DNA from: Torymus aiolomorphi
Lineage: Eukaryota; Arthropoda; Insecta; Hymenoptera; Torymidae
Length of the DNA: 64,000 nucleotides
Assembly (NCBI GenBank): GCA_036365515.1
Contig: CM070875.1
Span: 103,644,628-103,708,627, forward strand
Reading direction: 5' to 3'
In this document: positions 34,668 through 45,229 of the stretch, one piece after another
Position numbering within the stretch: position 1 is the stretch's first letter
Layout of the letters: each line of letters opens with the position of its first letter
Program-made: the position numbers and the translations under genes
The notes under the pieces: generated by a model
Told to the model about the DNA's origin: nothing
What the model saw: the letters and a program-made list of their open reading frames with translations, nothing else
Databases searched by the model: none

Positions 34668-35120
34668 TTATTCTTTTTTATTTGTCCACGCTGTTTCATC
34701 TTTCATGTCTCGTTTTCTGACAACATTCTTGACACGCGAAAAAAATTTTTCACAAATTTTCTTGCTAACCATGCAGCAAGCTATCATCATCGCGACTGTC
34801 CTTTCATCAGACGGTGTTTCCTCGGCGAGCATGCGGGAGAAGGCATATCGCGTTAAAACTCGGTCGGCTTGACGACGGTTACTGTTCGAGTCAGCATAAG
34901 CTGGATCATACTGTTGGCAGGCCTCGTCCAATGCGATTCCAACGTCGCTACGTTCGATACGCTCTGCTAGCATAGTTCCAAGTCCGCAAAATTTATAATG
35001 CGGTACATGCATTTCAAACGGTAATAAATCAATGAGTGAATCTAGAACGCTGTTTTCGTCCTGTTCTCCTTCTTGAGAATTTATTAGCACAGTATGAATG
35101 TCTTGCTCATTCCGCGCCAT
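34668..35120 (-). CDS. Polinton-like phospholipase A2-fold protein, altered active site
   Basis: A 150-codon open frame. LLPFEMHVPHYKFCGLGTML carries the calcium-loop motif Y-x-x-C-G-x-G. DEACQQYDPAYADS sits where such domains have a His-Asp pair, and the His position is Tyr here. ADRVLTRYAFSRML is the following helix. PLA2-like domains occur in Polinton-type elements and related virus groups, where they are linked to membrane breaching. The changed residue argues against enzymatic activity in this copy. The frame overlaps the upstream gene by a few bases, as is common in compact elements. Confidence 0.6.
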   Translation of the reverse strand: MARNEQDIHTVLINSQEGEQDENSVLDSLIDLLPFEMHVPHYKFCGLGTMLAERIERSDVGIALDEACQQYDPAYADSNSNRRQADRVLTRYAFSRMLAEETPSDERTVAMMIACCMVSKKICEKFFSRVKNVVRKRDMKDETAWTNKKE

Positions 35121-35825
35121 GACAGTATTTCAGAGTGTGGTGGTGAGACCTTCTTTTTTCAGCTGACTTCTTTCTTCTTTTTTCGGTTTGCGTTGAATGT
35201 GTTTCATCACCGCCACTGTTGCCGCTACTCTGAGCTCTCAAAGTAGGAACGCGAAGCTGTGTAGTAAAAACACAGTTTTCTGAATGCTCGTTGGTCGATG
35301 AGGGCCTGGTAACGTCGTTCCAAACATGCTTGTTACCTATAAACTCTCGAGGCACATTTGTTTCGTGAAGAGCGATAGCGAACTGAAGGTGCCCAGGCAA
35401 AGCGCTCTTTCTTCTATCTCTCATTGCGTCATTCATCAAGTCGACAATGTTGACTCGTCAATCGTGTTATCTATCGTTACGGCCCCTTTGGCATCCCAAA
35501 CTGCTTTACCACCAGCTCGTAAACATCGCACGAATTGTTTGGCTTTCGCTTTGTACTTTTTTGGGACAGTATAGATAATGTTTGCATCAATGTGCTCATC
35601 GGTTTCCTCCTCCTCCTCCTCCTCTCGCTCATTATCGTCCACCGTATTAGAATCGCTGACACTGCCATTCTTTTGTTCTTTTTTATACTTATCTCCTCCT
35701 TCGGTTCCTTTAAAGTGAAGATATCGCTGTAAAACTTGGCGGTAGAGAGTCCACTTTTCACGCTCGTCTTTGTATGTTGGCGCGTTTAATATTTCGTTCA
35801 TTTCAGCATCGAGTCTACTCATCAC
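35107..35825 (-). pseudogene. Polinton-like conserved hypothetical, frame-split
   Basis: The first frame (35825-35436) reads RLDAEMNEILN, EKWTLYRQVLQRYLHF, an acidic run, and YTVPKKYKAKAKQFVRCL, ending near KGAVTID. The second (35439-35107) continues with MNDAMRDRRK and QFAIALHETNVPREFIGN. The two parts form one family pattern I associate with Polinton-type elements, with a frame change at about 35440. The function is not known. Confidence 0.55.
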
Positions 35826-35931
35826 CGATCCCGGTGTTTGTACAGACTTTATCTTATCTTTTCCAAGCGTGGTCTACAAACGTTCAACGCTCTCTTGCGG
35901 TAGCGGAATCATCTTTCTTGCATGTTCGATC

Positions 35932-36162
35932 TTATTTATTCACGAGATTAGCAAGAAGCGTGCCAATCAGAGATGCCGGTAGAGCAGACAAAAACCCGCC
36001 ACGTTGCACTATAATGTTTTTTCTTTGCTGTAAAATGATATGCGGTGATGCCAGCTTTCGCAGAACTTTTGCGTGCTTACTCAGGCGACCCTTTTGACCT
36101 TTACTTAGCGAAACGTTACCTATCAATACGTTTAAAGCGCACTCGCAAATACGACGAACCAA
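35932..36162 (-). CDS. Polinton-like small basic/hydrophobic protein
   Basis: 76 codons with an N-terminal CALNVLIGNVSLSKGQKGRL, a basic middle and a C-terminal IIVQRGGFLSALPASLIGTL followed by a hydrophobic end. The basic-then-hydrophobic layout with R/Q-x-G-G-F resembles the small minor-capsid-like proteins encoded next to the ATPase in Polintons. It sits 45 bp downstream of the ATPase stop on the same strand. Confidence 0.5.
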   Translation of the reverse strand: MVRRICECALNVLIGNVSLSKGQKGRLSKHAKVLRKLASPHIILQQRKNIIVQRGGFLSALPASLIGTLLANLVNK

Positions 36163-36207
36163 TTTTGCATTAGCTTTCTGAAAAACTGTTTTTCGCAGTT
36201 TTATTTG

Positions 36208-36924
36208 TTAAAATGGTACATTGTCGCCAAGGCGGTATCCTATTTCCGACCAAAAGGATAGGATTGGAACTTGATTTTGACTGTTTGTCAGTGGTTTCCA
36301 CGATACGTAAACGTACTGGTTCTCATAATCGGGGAAAATACACGTTCGAAATCGGCAGTTATCCGATGTGGTTTGCTTCAGACCCAACAAGAGGTAGCCA
36401 AAAGCTTGCGATGTTGCGTTCCGGTAAGCTTCTTTTAAAAATCGAGGATTTTCAGGATATACTTGTCTAGCATGATGACGTATCCGGGTATAATCTCGCA
36501 AATTCCAAATGATTACAATGTACTGAGCATTCAAAGATATGTCGCGCTGCCCTTTGCCTTGATGGAAGACGTTTTGAGTGACAAAAATCACGCTCAAATT
36601 GTTGTGATGACTACCTTTCGTAAAGAGATTCGCTATGGCTCCTATAGAGGACGATTCGCGCATGAGGTCGTCGATAATGATCAACTTAGATTTTCGATCG
36701 TTAAGCCAATCGGCGTTTTGCGGTAGACCTTTGCGAAATTCAACGTCTTTACCTAGATCTCTGTATCCTGATTGCCATTCACCGTAATAAAAAATAATAT
36801 GCTCGAAGCGAGTGTCGCTCAAGTGGTCAATGTATTTCAGAAATTTTTTAACAAATGCTGTTTTACCGTAGTCGATTGACCCACTCAACGTGCAAATCCA
36901 CGGATGTTTCCAGCGCGTGTTCAT
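36208..36924 (-). CDS. Polinton-like genome-packaging ATPase
   Basis: An intact 238-codon frame. The Walker A motif is GSIDYGKT (residues 15-22; G-x4-G-K-T retained), the Walker B motif KLIIIDDLM (about 80-88), and the sensor-like VTQN (about 118). KGSHHNNLSVIFVTQN, RIRHHARQVYPENPRFL and FRTCIFPDY are family signatures of the FtsK/HerA-type packaging ATPases of Polintons. It would pump DNA into particles in a complete element. It is the first of six collinear minus-strand genes; no DNA polymerase B or major capsid gene is in view. Confidence 0.8.
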   Translation of the reverse strand: MNTRWKHPWICTLSGSIDYGKTAFVKKFLKYIDHLSDTRFEHIIFYYGEWQSGYRDLGKDVEFRKGLPQNADWLNDRKSKLIIIDDLMRESSSIGAIANLFTKGSHHNNLSVIFVTQNVFHQGKGQRDISLNAQYIVIIWNLRDYTRIRHHARQVYPENPRFLKEAYRNATSQAFGYLLLGLKQTTSDNCRFRTCIFPDYENQYVYVSWKPLTNSQNQVPILSFWSEIGYRLGDNVPF

Positions 36925-37182
36925 AATTCACACTGACTGGATACTATGAAATACTTCTCCCGAAAATCTTATAACCACGTCCGGTGTCTCCCGCGCGCAT
37001 CCGCTCGCGAGTCCGCAAGGCTTGTGGTGGCGCTAGCTCCGCGGCGAAGCAGCTCTATTGCCGGCGCAGCGGTGGCCAATGAGCTCTTATCCGCTGCGCC
37101 TCCCACGGCCGCTGAACCAGCTTGATGAGGGGCGCACCAGCAACCAATGAGCTGTTTTCTGATGCGCCGCCACCGCTAACTA
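36925..37182. other. GC-rich repeats with CCAAT boxes
   Basis: Related blocks of CCAATGAGCT(C/G)TT(A/T)T at about 37076 and 37145, and a third (CATTGAGCTGCTTTTA) at about 38499 beyond the mariner, suggest a tandem repeat split by the mariner insertion. This may be promoter or terminal sequence of the Polinton-like cluster. Confidence 0.4.
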
Positions 37183-38471
37183 TTGGGTATACAAATAAGT
37201 TTCCGCCGTTTTCAAGAGATGGCTCCACCGACAAGATTACTTTGAAATCGTCAGATATAAAATGTCACATAGAAACTTTGGACACCTGGCAACAACATAA
37301 CCTTAAAATACTATTGACTTTGTATTGGCAGTATACATTTTTTTTTGTTCGAAAATGTCGAGTTTTGTACCGAATAAGCGTCATTTGTGGAAAGTTTTGA
37401 TTTATTTATTTCATTTAAAGAAATCTGCTGTTGAGGCGCATCGGTTGCTTGTAGAAGTTTACGTGATGCTGCTTTAAGTGAGAGAAGTTGTCGTGAGAGG
37501 TTTCAAAAGTTTAAAAACGGCGCGGAGTTTGACGTGGAAGATAAAGAACACGAAGGAAGGCTAGTCAAGTTTGAAGACGCTGAGTTAGAGGCATTATTGG
37601 ATCAAGACTCATGCCAAACTGAAGAGCCGCTCGCAGAAAGCTTAGGAGTGACTCAACAAGCGATTTCACACCGTCTCAAGACCATTGGTATGGTACAAAA
37701 GCAAGAAAATTGGGTTCTGCATGAACTGAAACCCAGAGACGTCGAGCGCCGTCTTTTCACGTGCGAACAACTTCTCCAAAGACAAAGTCGAAAGGGTTTT
37801 TTTGTATCGAATAGTGACGGAGGATGAAATGTGTATCTACTGCGACAACCCAAAGCGTAGGAAATCATAGGATAAGCCTGGCCATGTACCAACTTCAACG
37901 GCCAAACCCAATATTTATGGCAAAAAGTTAATGTTGTGCATTTAGGGGGATCAGCTCGGAGTAATCTATTACGAGCTACTCCAGCCTAACGAAACTATCA
38001 CTGGAGAACGTTATCAACAGCAACTGTTGCAATTGAGCAGAGAATTGAAGCTTAAATGCCCCCAATATGCCAAAAGACATGACAAAGTGATTTTTCAGCA
38101 CGACAACGCTCGGCCACATGTTGCAAAAATCGTCAAGGATACTTTGGAAGCTTTACAATGGGATCTCTTACCCCACCCGCCGGATTCACCAGACATTGCT
38201 CCTTCGGACTACCACTTGTTCCCGTCAATGGCTCACGCCCTGGTCAAGCAGCACTTCACTTCTTACGAAGAAGCCAAAAATTGGGTCGATTCATGGGTAG
38301 CCTCAAAACATGAAGAGTTTTTTCGACGTGGCATCCGAATGCTGCCAGAAAGATGGCAAAAAGTAGTAGCCAATGACAGACAATATTTTGAATAAAATGT
38401 AACGTATATTTTTTTTACAATAAATTGATCATTTTTATAAAAAAACGGCGGAAACTTATTTGTATTTACAA
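37183..38471 (+). mobile_element. Mariner transposon, full length, inactive
   Basis: 1289 bp flanked by TA (37181-37182 and 38472-38473). Its inverted ends share TACAAATAAGTTTCCGCCG after a variable TTG-tip. Length and structure fit a mariner. It lies inside a CCAAT-containing repeat. Confidence 0.9.
37355..38395 (+). pseudogene. Mariner transposase pseudogene
   Basis: It starts MSSFVPNKRHLWKVLIYLF and breaks at a TAA about 40 codons in. A second frame (37534-37827) has DAELEALLDQDSCQ and LGVTQQAISHRLK (helix-turn-helix), then ELKPRDVERRLFTCEQLLQR. The catalytic core follows in another frame with stops: VTEDE (first Asp), FQHDNARPHVAK (second) and SPDIAPSDYHLFPSM (third, DD34D type), ending PERWQKVVANDRQYFE. 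Several frame changes and at least two stops make it inactive. Confidence 0.9.
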
Positions 38472-38473
38472 TA

Positions 38474-39047
38474 CAATGATGAGAACACAGTGATAGCCAT
38501 TGAGCTGCTTTTACACTGTGTCGTAATCGGTCACGAGTGCGTTCTTTGTATTGCTACACCAGCGCCACTAACTTTTCATGGTGTGGTCCCCTGATGTGTC
38601 AGTAGTAGTCGGACCACCGACGTAGCCGTATGGCTAACTGAAACGGTATTTGAAACAGCTACTTCTGCAGTCGACAGCCGATTTCCAGCAGCCAACAGCC
38701 GACTTCCAATAGCCAACTGTCCACTTTCCGTTGGTCAACCGCTCCTCGAGAAAGGTTTGAAAAGACCTTGCGGTCCTTACTCTATAAACGAGTCGAAAAA
38801 CACCTGTGCCTGGTGTATGTTTGTTGGAACGTCAAAATATTGACGTGCACGCACCGGCGCACCGCACGCACGGCGCGCCGCGGTCAGAGTGGGGTAGCAG
38901 TATTGGTGTGCTCGCCGATCTTCTCGCACGGCGAATAACGTACTTATGCAGGTTTTTCTACTACGTAGTCAATTTTTCCTGCATTTGTCTCATTCGAAAC
39001 GAAATTGCATGACTCATACCTCATGTCGCAGTTCACACGTTCGGATC
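38474..39047. other. Intergenic DNA, no gene seen
   Basis: Contains short repeated phrases near 38670-38740 (CAGCCGA(C/T)TTCCA and AGCCAAC). No coding support. Confidence 0.4.
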
Positions 39048-39237
39048 CCGGCACGTAAGGGCTATTGCAAGCGAACGGACGCGAGTGCGTGCGGCCGTGC
39101 GCGGAGGAGCACATGCGCTCGCTTCTGTCATTGGGTGGGAGCTACGGCGACCAATGAGAGAAGCAAGCGCGTGTGCTCCTACGCGCTCGTCTGCGTGCAC
39201 TCGCATCCGTTAGCGTGCAATCGCTCTTATGTGCCGG
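39048..39237. repeat. Long hairpin with 87-bp arms
   Basis: Arms 39048-39134 and 39151-39237 are inverted copies, roughly 80% identical without gaps, around a 16-bp spacer. The outer tip is CCGGCAC and the inner tip CATTGG/CCAATG. The arms are GC-rich. No coding sequence is present. Confidence 0.8.
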
Positions 39238-39824
39238 AAGCCGGCCTTATTTCACATTTTTCAAAATCCGGCATCATCGCAGGCTTATAGGGAGAACGCA
39301 ACAGCCAAATCCGAATTCTCTCCGCGCTCCTACATTCGCCTTTCGTACTCACGAACCGGCTACAGCGAGTAAAAGAAGTCCAAAGATTACACCATATATA
39401 CAATACATTCTTAGTTTTATTTCGCGATTCCCTGCACAGCAGTGTGATATACTTGCATCACTTTTAAGTACACCAAGTGATTGTGACGGTAATGAATTAA
39501 ATTAGTGTTTAAATACGAGTAATAAGACGGCAACCTTGCTGATGAGCTCAGATCAGCACGTGCAGTGTTTCACAGTAACTTTGAACGCCTACAGCAAGCC
39601 TGAACGTACCATGAATGATAGATTAGCCGAATCTGAGAATTGGACGTTCACGCTACAGCTACCCATCTCATTGGAGCTGATGACAAGAGAGATGAATACG
39701 TATAAACAGAAGCTGTTGGATGTGTCTAAGTAGAGAAGTACCAAGTTGGAAATGTACTACATATTAAAAAGCCAAAATGTTCGTCCGTCTGGCCGCCCAT
39801 CTTTACTCAGTAGTTCATTTATAT
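39238..39824. other. Intergenic DNA, no gene seen
   Basis: A 65-codon plus ORF at 39536 has ordinary composition but no domain or splice context. It may be part of an exon, but there is no support. Confidence 0.35.
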
Positions 39825-40075
39825 AATGGGTTAAGCAAAGGGTTAAGTAAACGGTTAATTAAAGGGTTAAGTAAAGGACTAAAAAAGGGTTAAGTAAATA
39901 GTTAAGTAAAGGGTTAAAAAAGAACTAAGAAGGCTTAAAAAGGGTTAAAAAGGATTTTAGAAATGGTTAAAAAGGGAGGTTAAAAAGGTTTAAAAAGGGT
40001 TAAAAAAGTGTTAAGAAAAGGTTTAAGAAAAGGGTTAAAATGACGAGTTATGGGTTAAGTAGCGAGTTAATTAAA
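39825..40075 (+). repeat. GGGTTAAGTAAA minisatellite
   Basis: A degenerate short repeat: GGGTTAAGTAAA units early, decaying to GGGTTAAAAA and GGTTTAAAAA later. Confidence 0.85.
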
Positions 40076-40814
40076 TGCTTAAATAATAAAAACTTAAATG
40101 AATGATGAGTAATCATGTTTAGTATAATTTTTTGTTTATTTCACAAAATTGCTCTCTGCGTTTATACAGACTTGAGACATATTACTAGCATTCAAATTTT
40201 TTGAAATTCTTTAAACAATGAATATACTTTAGATGTACCTATTTTACACTTATTAAATATATTATTTTGATATACTTCATTAAATATTTATATAATAACC
40301 AATTATTATATGTGCTACTTACACGCTTTTGCATGTAATTGCTGCAATTTTACTTTCTATTATTAAAATTCGTTATCATAACTGATTTTTATTTTTATTT
40401 TTATCTTTAAATGTAGATTATTAAATATACTAATAATAACAAATTATTTTAAGCGCTAATTGCTCTTCTCTTATGTAGTTGCTGCAATCTATAGTAATAT
40501 ATATACATTTGTAATAAATTTGTAAAGAATATGTTTTATTCTTAGTTTTTGAATATGAGAATAAAATGAAATTTTACGTATCTAATTTTTATGCGCTACT
40601 TACGCGTTTCCATGTGTAGTTGCTGCTGTTTATAGTACTACTTGATATATGTTTTATTATTATTTTAAAAATTGAAATATATAAATAAAACGATAGACTT
40701 TATTAAATATTTCTTCGTAGACTATATTTTTAGTATAAATATTTGTCATTTCATTTTCATTTTTTCTTAAAAAACCGGCTCTGTCCTTTTTATGTTCAGT
40801 GTATACTCATTCTT
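40076..40814. other. AT-rich flank with three diverged repeats
   Basis: Related phrases of the form GCTACTTACRCGTTT..ATGTRRTTGCTGC occur near 40313, 40455 and 40590, about 140 bp apart. This may be the 3' end of the Helitron relic. No gene is seen. Confidence 0.4.
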
Positions 40815-42640
40815 CAATCATAAGAATTTTTAAATTATTTTTTAAAGTTACTCTAGATAATGCAACATACAGTTGCTCATTGCTAAATACTGGCGACGAT
40901 AAATAAATTCCAACATTTTGAAATTATTGTCCCTGTGACTTATTTATAGTCATTGCAAATTCCAGTCTTATAGGAAATTGCTTTCTGATCATATTAAATG
41001 GAATTTCTTCTTTCGAAGAGCTCAAATCTATTCGTGGTATTGAAACTGTAATACCAGCTTTATTTCCAGTAATTATGTCTGCTTTAATTACATATTCATC
41101 CAAATATCAGACAATTAATCTCGTTTCATTACAGAGACCATCTTCAAAATTTATAGTAGCACCTATCTTTAAAATCAGTTTATGTGGCGGAAGGCCATTT
41201 GAAATTATTGCATTGACAAATTCCATTGAAATACGGTTTTGCAAACATTCATTTTCATCATCTACAATAGTATCAATACCTAAATATTCTTTGCAGTAAC
41301 CATTTAATCGATTTAATATTTCATTATTCATTTTAAGAACATGATTATTTGTCGGACATAAAATTACTTTATTTTTCATAGAAATGTCAAACGAATTAAA
41401 TTAGTTTTCAAAAATTTCAGTAACTAAATCCCCATTAAATAAAAAATTAGGTGGTTTTTGAAAGGTTATTATTTGTTTCGAATTTGGTAAAATATTGTCC
41501 TTCTCCAACATTTAAAAGCCATTTCTTAAATAAGATGTCATCTTAGATAGTCTCATATTTTTATGTAGCTTCAAATAATGAAATTGTAGCCATATTTTAC
41601 AACTTTTCACAGAAGATTCTACTATTTGAGCTCTACTACCATGACGCACAATTGGTAATGTTTGCCTAAAATCACCAGAGACAATTATTACTTTACCAAC
41701 AAATGGTTTTCTATTTTGACATAAATCTTGAAACAATCGATCTACCGTATCAAATGCATATTTGTTAGTCATAGAAATTTCATCCAAAATTAATACATCT
41801 ACATTCTTAATATAATTTGCATACCTTGAATTGTGCGAAATATTACATGTTATTCATTCGTTTATTTGAAGTGGTAATTTAAATGCAGTATGCGTTGTTT
41901 TTCCATTAATTAATAGATTAGCAGCAATACCAGTCCAAGCAACTGATAATTCGGAATAATTTTTATTATGTAAAAACATGATCAATGTATTTAACAAATA
42001 ACTTTTTCCAGTTCCACCAGGCCCATCAAGAAGAAATAGTTTCTTTTCATTTTCGCCCAAAACCGCTTTTGTTAATTCAGTGAATAGTTCAGTGATCGTA
42101 TTATTCTATCAAGTTCATCTTCATTAGCAACAATATGCGAACATATGTCATCATCTATGTCATCATCACATTCCATTAATTCAATTGAAATATCTGGTAA
42201 TCCAAAATCTTTTATAGAAAAACCATGAAATGATAATGTACTGTCAATTAATTTCTATGCATTTTTTCCGCAATTGTTTCATGTAACTTTGGATTTAAGA
42301 AATACAATTTATATTTATCGTATAACTCTCGTGCATTTATAGGATTATGGACAATCAAAATGAAACTAAGAAGTTGACATAATTCATTGGGAAATTGAAA
42401 ATTTATTGCTTCACTTCAACAAATATCCCATTCATTGTCTGTTTTTATTAATTTCCGAGCGATAGCAGTCTCATGAAACTTTGCGATAATTTTATTGTCA
42501 ACAGTTCTTAAATCTTCAAAACACGTAGCGCCACGAATATGTAACAGATGTAATCTCAAACAAAAACGTTCTCGATCCTTAGGGCTGACAAAATACATTA
42601 TACTTAAAACTGGTTTCCACAATTGCTTCCTCCTAGAGGA
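40815..42640 (-). pseudogene. Helitron PIF1-like helicase relic
   Basis: Several minus frames together spell the helicase half of a Helitron Rep/Hel protein. In order: RERFCLRLHLLHIRGATCFE with DLRTVDN (42622-42416); Walker A GPGGTGKSYLLNTL and AWTGIAANLLINGKTTHTAF (42060-41854); Walker B MDEISM with VIIVSGDFRQTLPIV (41787-41512); MKNKVILCPTNNHVLKMNNE (41379-41107); and a C-terminal SQGQ-containing piece near 40920. Stops and frame changes separate them. The Rep/HUH part is absent; it is cut at 42650 close to the LINE 3' end. Confidence 0.85.
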
Positions 42641-42931
42641 AGCTTTGTGATAGTAATTTTTTGAGTTATTGTAAAAACATGTTTATTTTTATTTGTTTAT
42701 TTAACCAGAGTAATGTACAATTGAATTACATATTACATTATATATACATTATACACGATATATCCAGCAGAGGAAAATGTTTTCCTGTTCGCTGGTCCGG
42801 TATTCTTAAAACTAACTTAACCTAATATTCTAGATAGAATTATAAGTTTTGTAACAAAAAAAATAATATAACAATAAGATAAACTTTATATAGATAAACT
42901 TAATATAAAAATAGCCATGTTGTTTTTGTTT

Positions 42932-44580
42932 CTAAATGTTTTCTTTTACCCATTTCTTGAGTTTGTTTTTTTTACTGTATATGCTCGTAATTGTTTTTAA
43001 TTCATTAGGTAAGCGATTGAATATCATTAATGCTCTAATAAAACTGTTTTTAATGCTAATGGTTTTGAGTCTTTTTAGAGTCTGGATACTTTTATTTCTT
43101 GTAGTTTTATTGGAGGTAAGATATATTAACTGTAATTCATTGTAGTGATAAGATAGCAATTCATACGCGAAAATTTGATCTAAGTACATTGGATTTTTAT
43201 CAGTGAAAAATTTATTTTTATTAACTATTTTTAATAATCTGATTTGTAGTCTTTTAAGCAAATTGATACTATTCGAATACGCACCTCCCCAGGCTATCAT
43301 TCCGTAAGAAATGATACTGTGGAAAAAGGCGTAATATACCAAACGTAAGCAGTCTGTTGACATAATCTTAGTTAGTTCATAGAAAATGAAAATGAGATAT
43401 TTTGTTTTGTTGTACACGTATTCAATGTGTTCATTCCATCTCATGTTACTATCAAAGACTATCGCTAAATATTTAGTACTATCAACTCTTTTGAGTTTTA
43501 TACCATTTATATTGATGTTTAAATTTTTTGGAGTACTATCGCATTGACTTCCAAATTCCATGTACACTGTTTTGTCAGTGTTTAACGAGAGTTTATTCAG
43601 AGCTAACCATTTAGATATTTTTCGTAAAAAGTCATTCATTTTTAACTCCACTTCATACCAAGTTTTAGCTGTTATGATAACAGCAGTATCATCCGCATAC
43701 GATACGATTGTGTTTTCAGGCATGATTAATAATAAGTCGTTGATGTACAGTATAAATAGTAACGGTCCCAATATAATACTCTGTGGGACTCCCGTATTTA
43801 CTGATTCAAATTGGCTGGTTTTGTTGTTTATTTGACTCTTTACTGTCTATTTGTGAAATAACTTTTCAATAGATTGTACGCACTTCCTCTTATTCCATAA
43901 TTATACAATTTATTAAATAGGATTTGATGATGTACTGTGTCAAATGCTTTAGCTAGATCTAGGAACGTTATCGCAATAGGAGTGCTAGTGTCAACATTGT
44001 TGTAAATCATATTGGATATTTGAAATAGTGCATCTTTAGTACTTCTATTTTTCCTGAAACCATATTGATTTTTTGTTAGCAGATCGCATGAATTAATAAA
44101 ATTAATAATTCTATTGTGTATAATTTTTTCAAATATTTTTGCAATATTTTAAATTAGCGAAATAGATCTGTAATTGGTGGGGATATGTTTTTCTTTAGAT
44201 TTGTGTTTTGATATGACTTCAGCTATTTTTAAAGCATCTGGCCACGTTGCCTTATCGATACAAAGATTACAAATGTGCACAAGTTGATCAACAATGTGAC
44301 ACTTAGAGCTTATAATGTTTTTGTGTTTATATAATCAATTCCAGCATTTTTATTGTCCATGTTGTTAATAATGTTTAAGATTTCAACATGGTTTGTTCGA
44401 GTAATAAAAATACTTTTCCTATTCATAGGTGAGAGTTTTATTTTCTTATTTCTTGGCGGTACTATTTTATCGTTTATCTTCTTTCCTATCTCACAAAAAA
44501 ATTTGTTCATGTGTTCAGCCATATTTGTTGAATCAGTAATTTTTACGCTATTATCAATTATATAGTTAATATTGATGAAA
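42932..44580 (-). pseudogene. LINE reverse transcriptase
   Basis: From right to left: the linker frame (44565-44310: NMAEHMNKFFCEIGKKIND and NKNAGIDYINTKTL), then palm motif [18 protein letters not shown] near 43960, GVPQSIILGPLLFILYINDL near 43800, and SYADDTAVIITA with the catalytic Asp pair (open frame 43771-42932). After that come LNTDKTVYMEFGS, the thumb, and a C-terminal part ending KKNKLKKWVKENI. A stop near 44155 and frame changes between 43840 and 44310 disable it. Confidence 0.9.
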
Positions 44581-44703
44581 TAACAACGGTGTGTTATATT
44601 GTATGAATTTATCCCTCGGCTGGTATGATTATATTAGTATGTAGGAGTTCGATCTTCCCGAGGCAAGGATGTGAGAAATAAATTTTCACATGTGTATGAT
44701 AAC

Positions 44704-44732
44704 GTTTCGGTGAACAATGTCACCCTCATCAG
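44704..44732 (-). ncRNA. Hammerhead-like motif, left arm
   Basis: Minus strand: CTGATGA, G, 5-bp stem GGTGA/TCACC, GAAAC. All core residues are kept, with the same extra G as at 24885. Confidence 0.5.
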
Positions 44733-45135
44733 ACCTTTAATAAATGTTAATGTTAAAGATTAACAAATTGAATAAACTGAAAAACAATTTTTGTGTCAAT
44801 AATAAGATAGTTACCAAAAAGTTAATTTTTGTCACGAAAAACAATTCTTGTAGGCTTTTTTTTTCTCCTCCGCTGCATAAATGCGGGGGGGGGGGAGAAA
44901 ATTTCACAATAATCCTTCGTACATTGGCTTTGGAAATCGTTCTTGTCAAGCCTTTTTAAATTATTAAATTTATATAGGAATGCTTGAGAACGTATTACCG
45001 AAATCAATGTTTACAAAACAAAATTGTTTTTCGTGACAAAAATTAACTTTTTGGTAACTATCTTATTATTGACACAAAAATTGTTTTTCAGTCTATTCAA
45101 TTTGTTAATCTTTAACATTAATATTTATTAAAGGT

Positions 45136-45164
45136 CTGATGAGTGTGACATTGTTAACCGAAAC
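45136..45164 (+). ncRNA. Hammerhead-like motif, right arm
   Basis: CTGATGA (45136-45142) and GAAAC (45160-45164) are intact, but stem II (GTGTGA against TTAACC) is broken relative to the left arm, so this copy should not fold well. Confidence 0.4.
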
Positions 45165-45229
45165 GTTATCATCACATGTGAAAATTTATTTCTCACATCC
45201 TTGCCTCGGGAAGATCGAACTCCTACATA

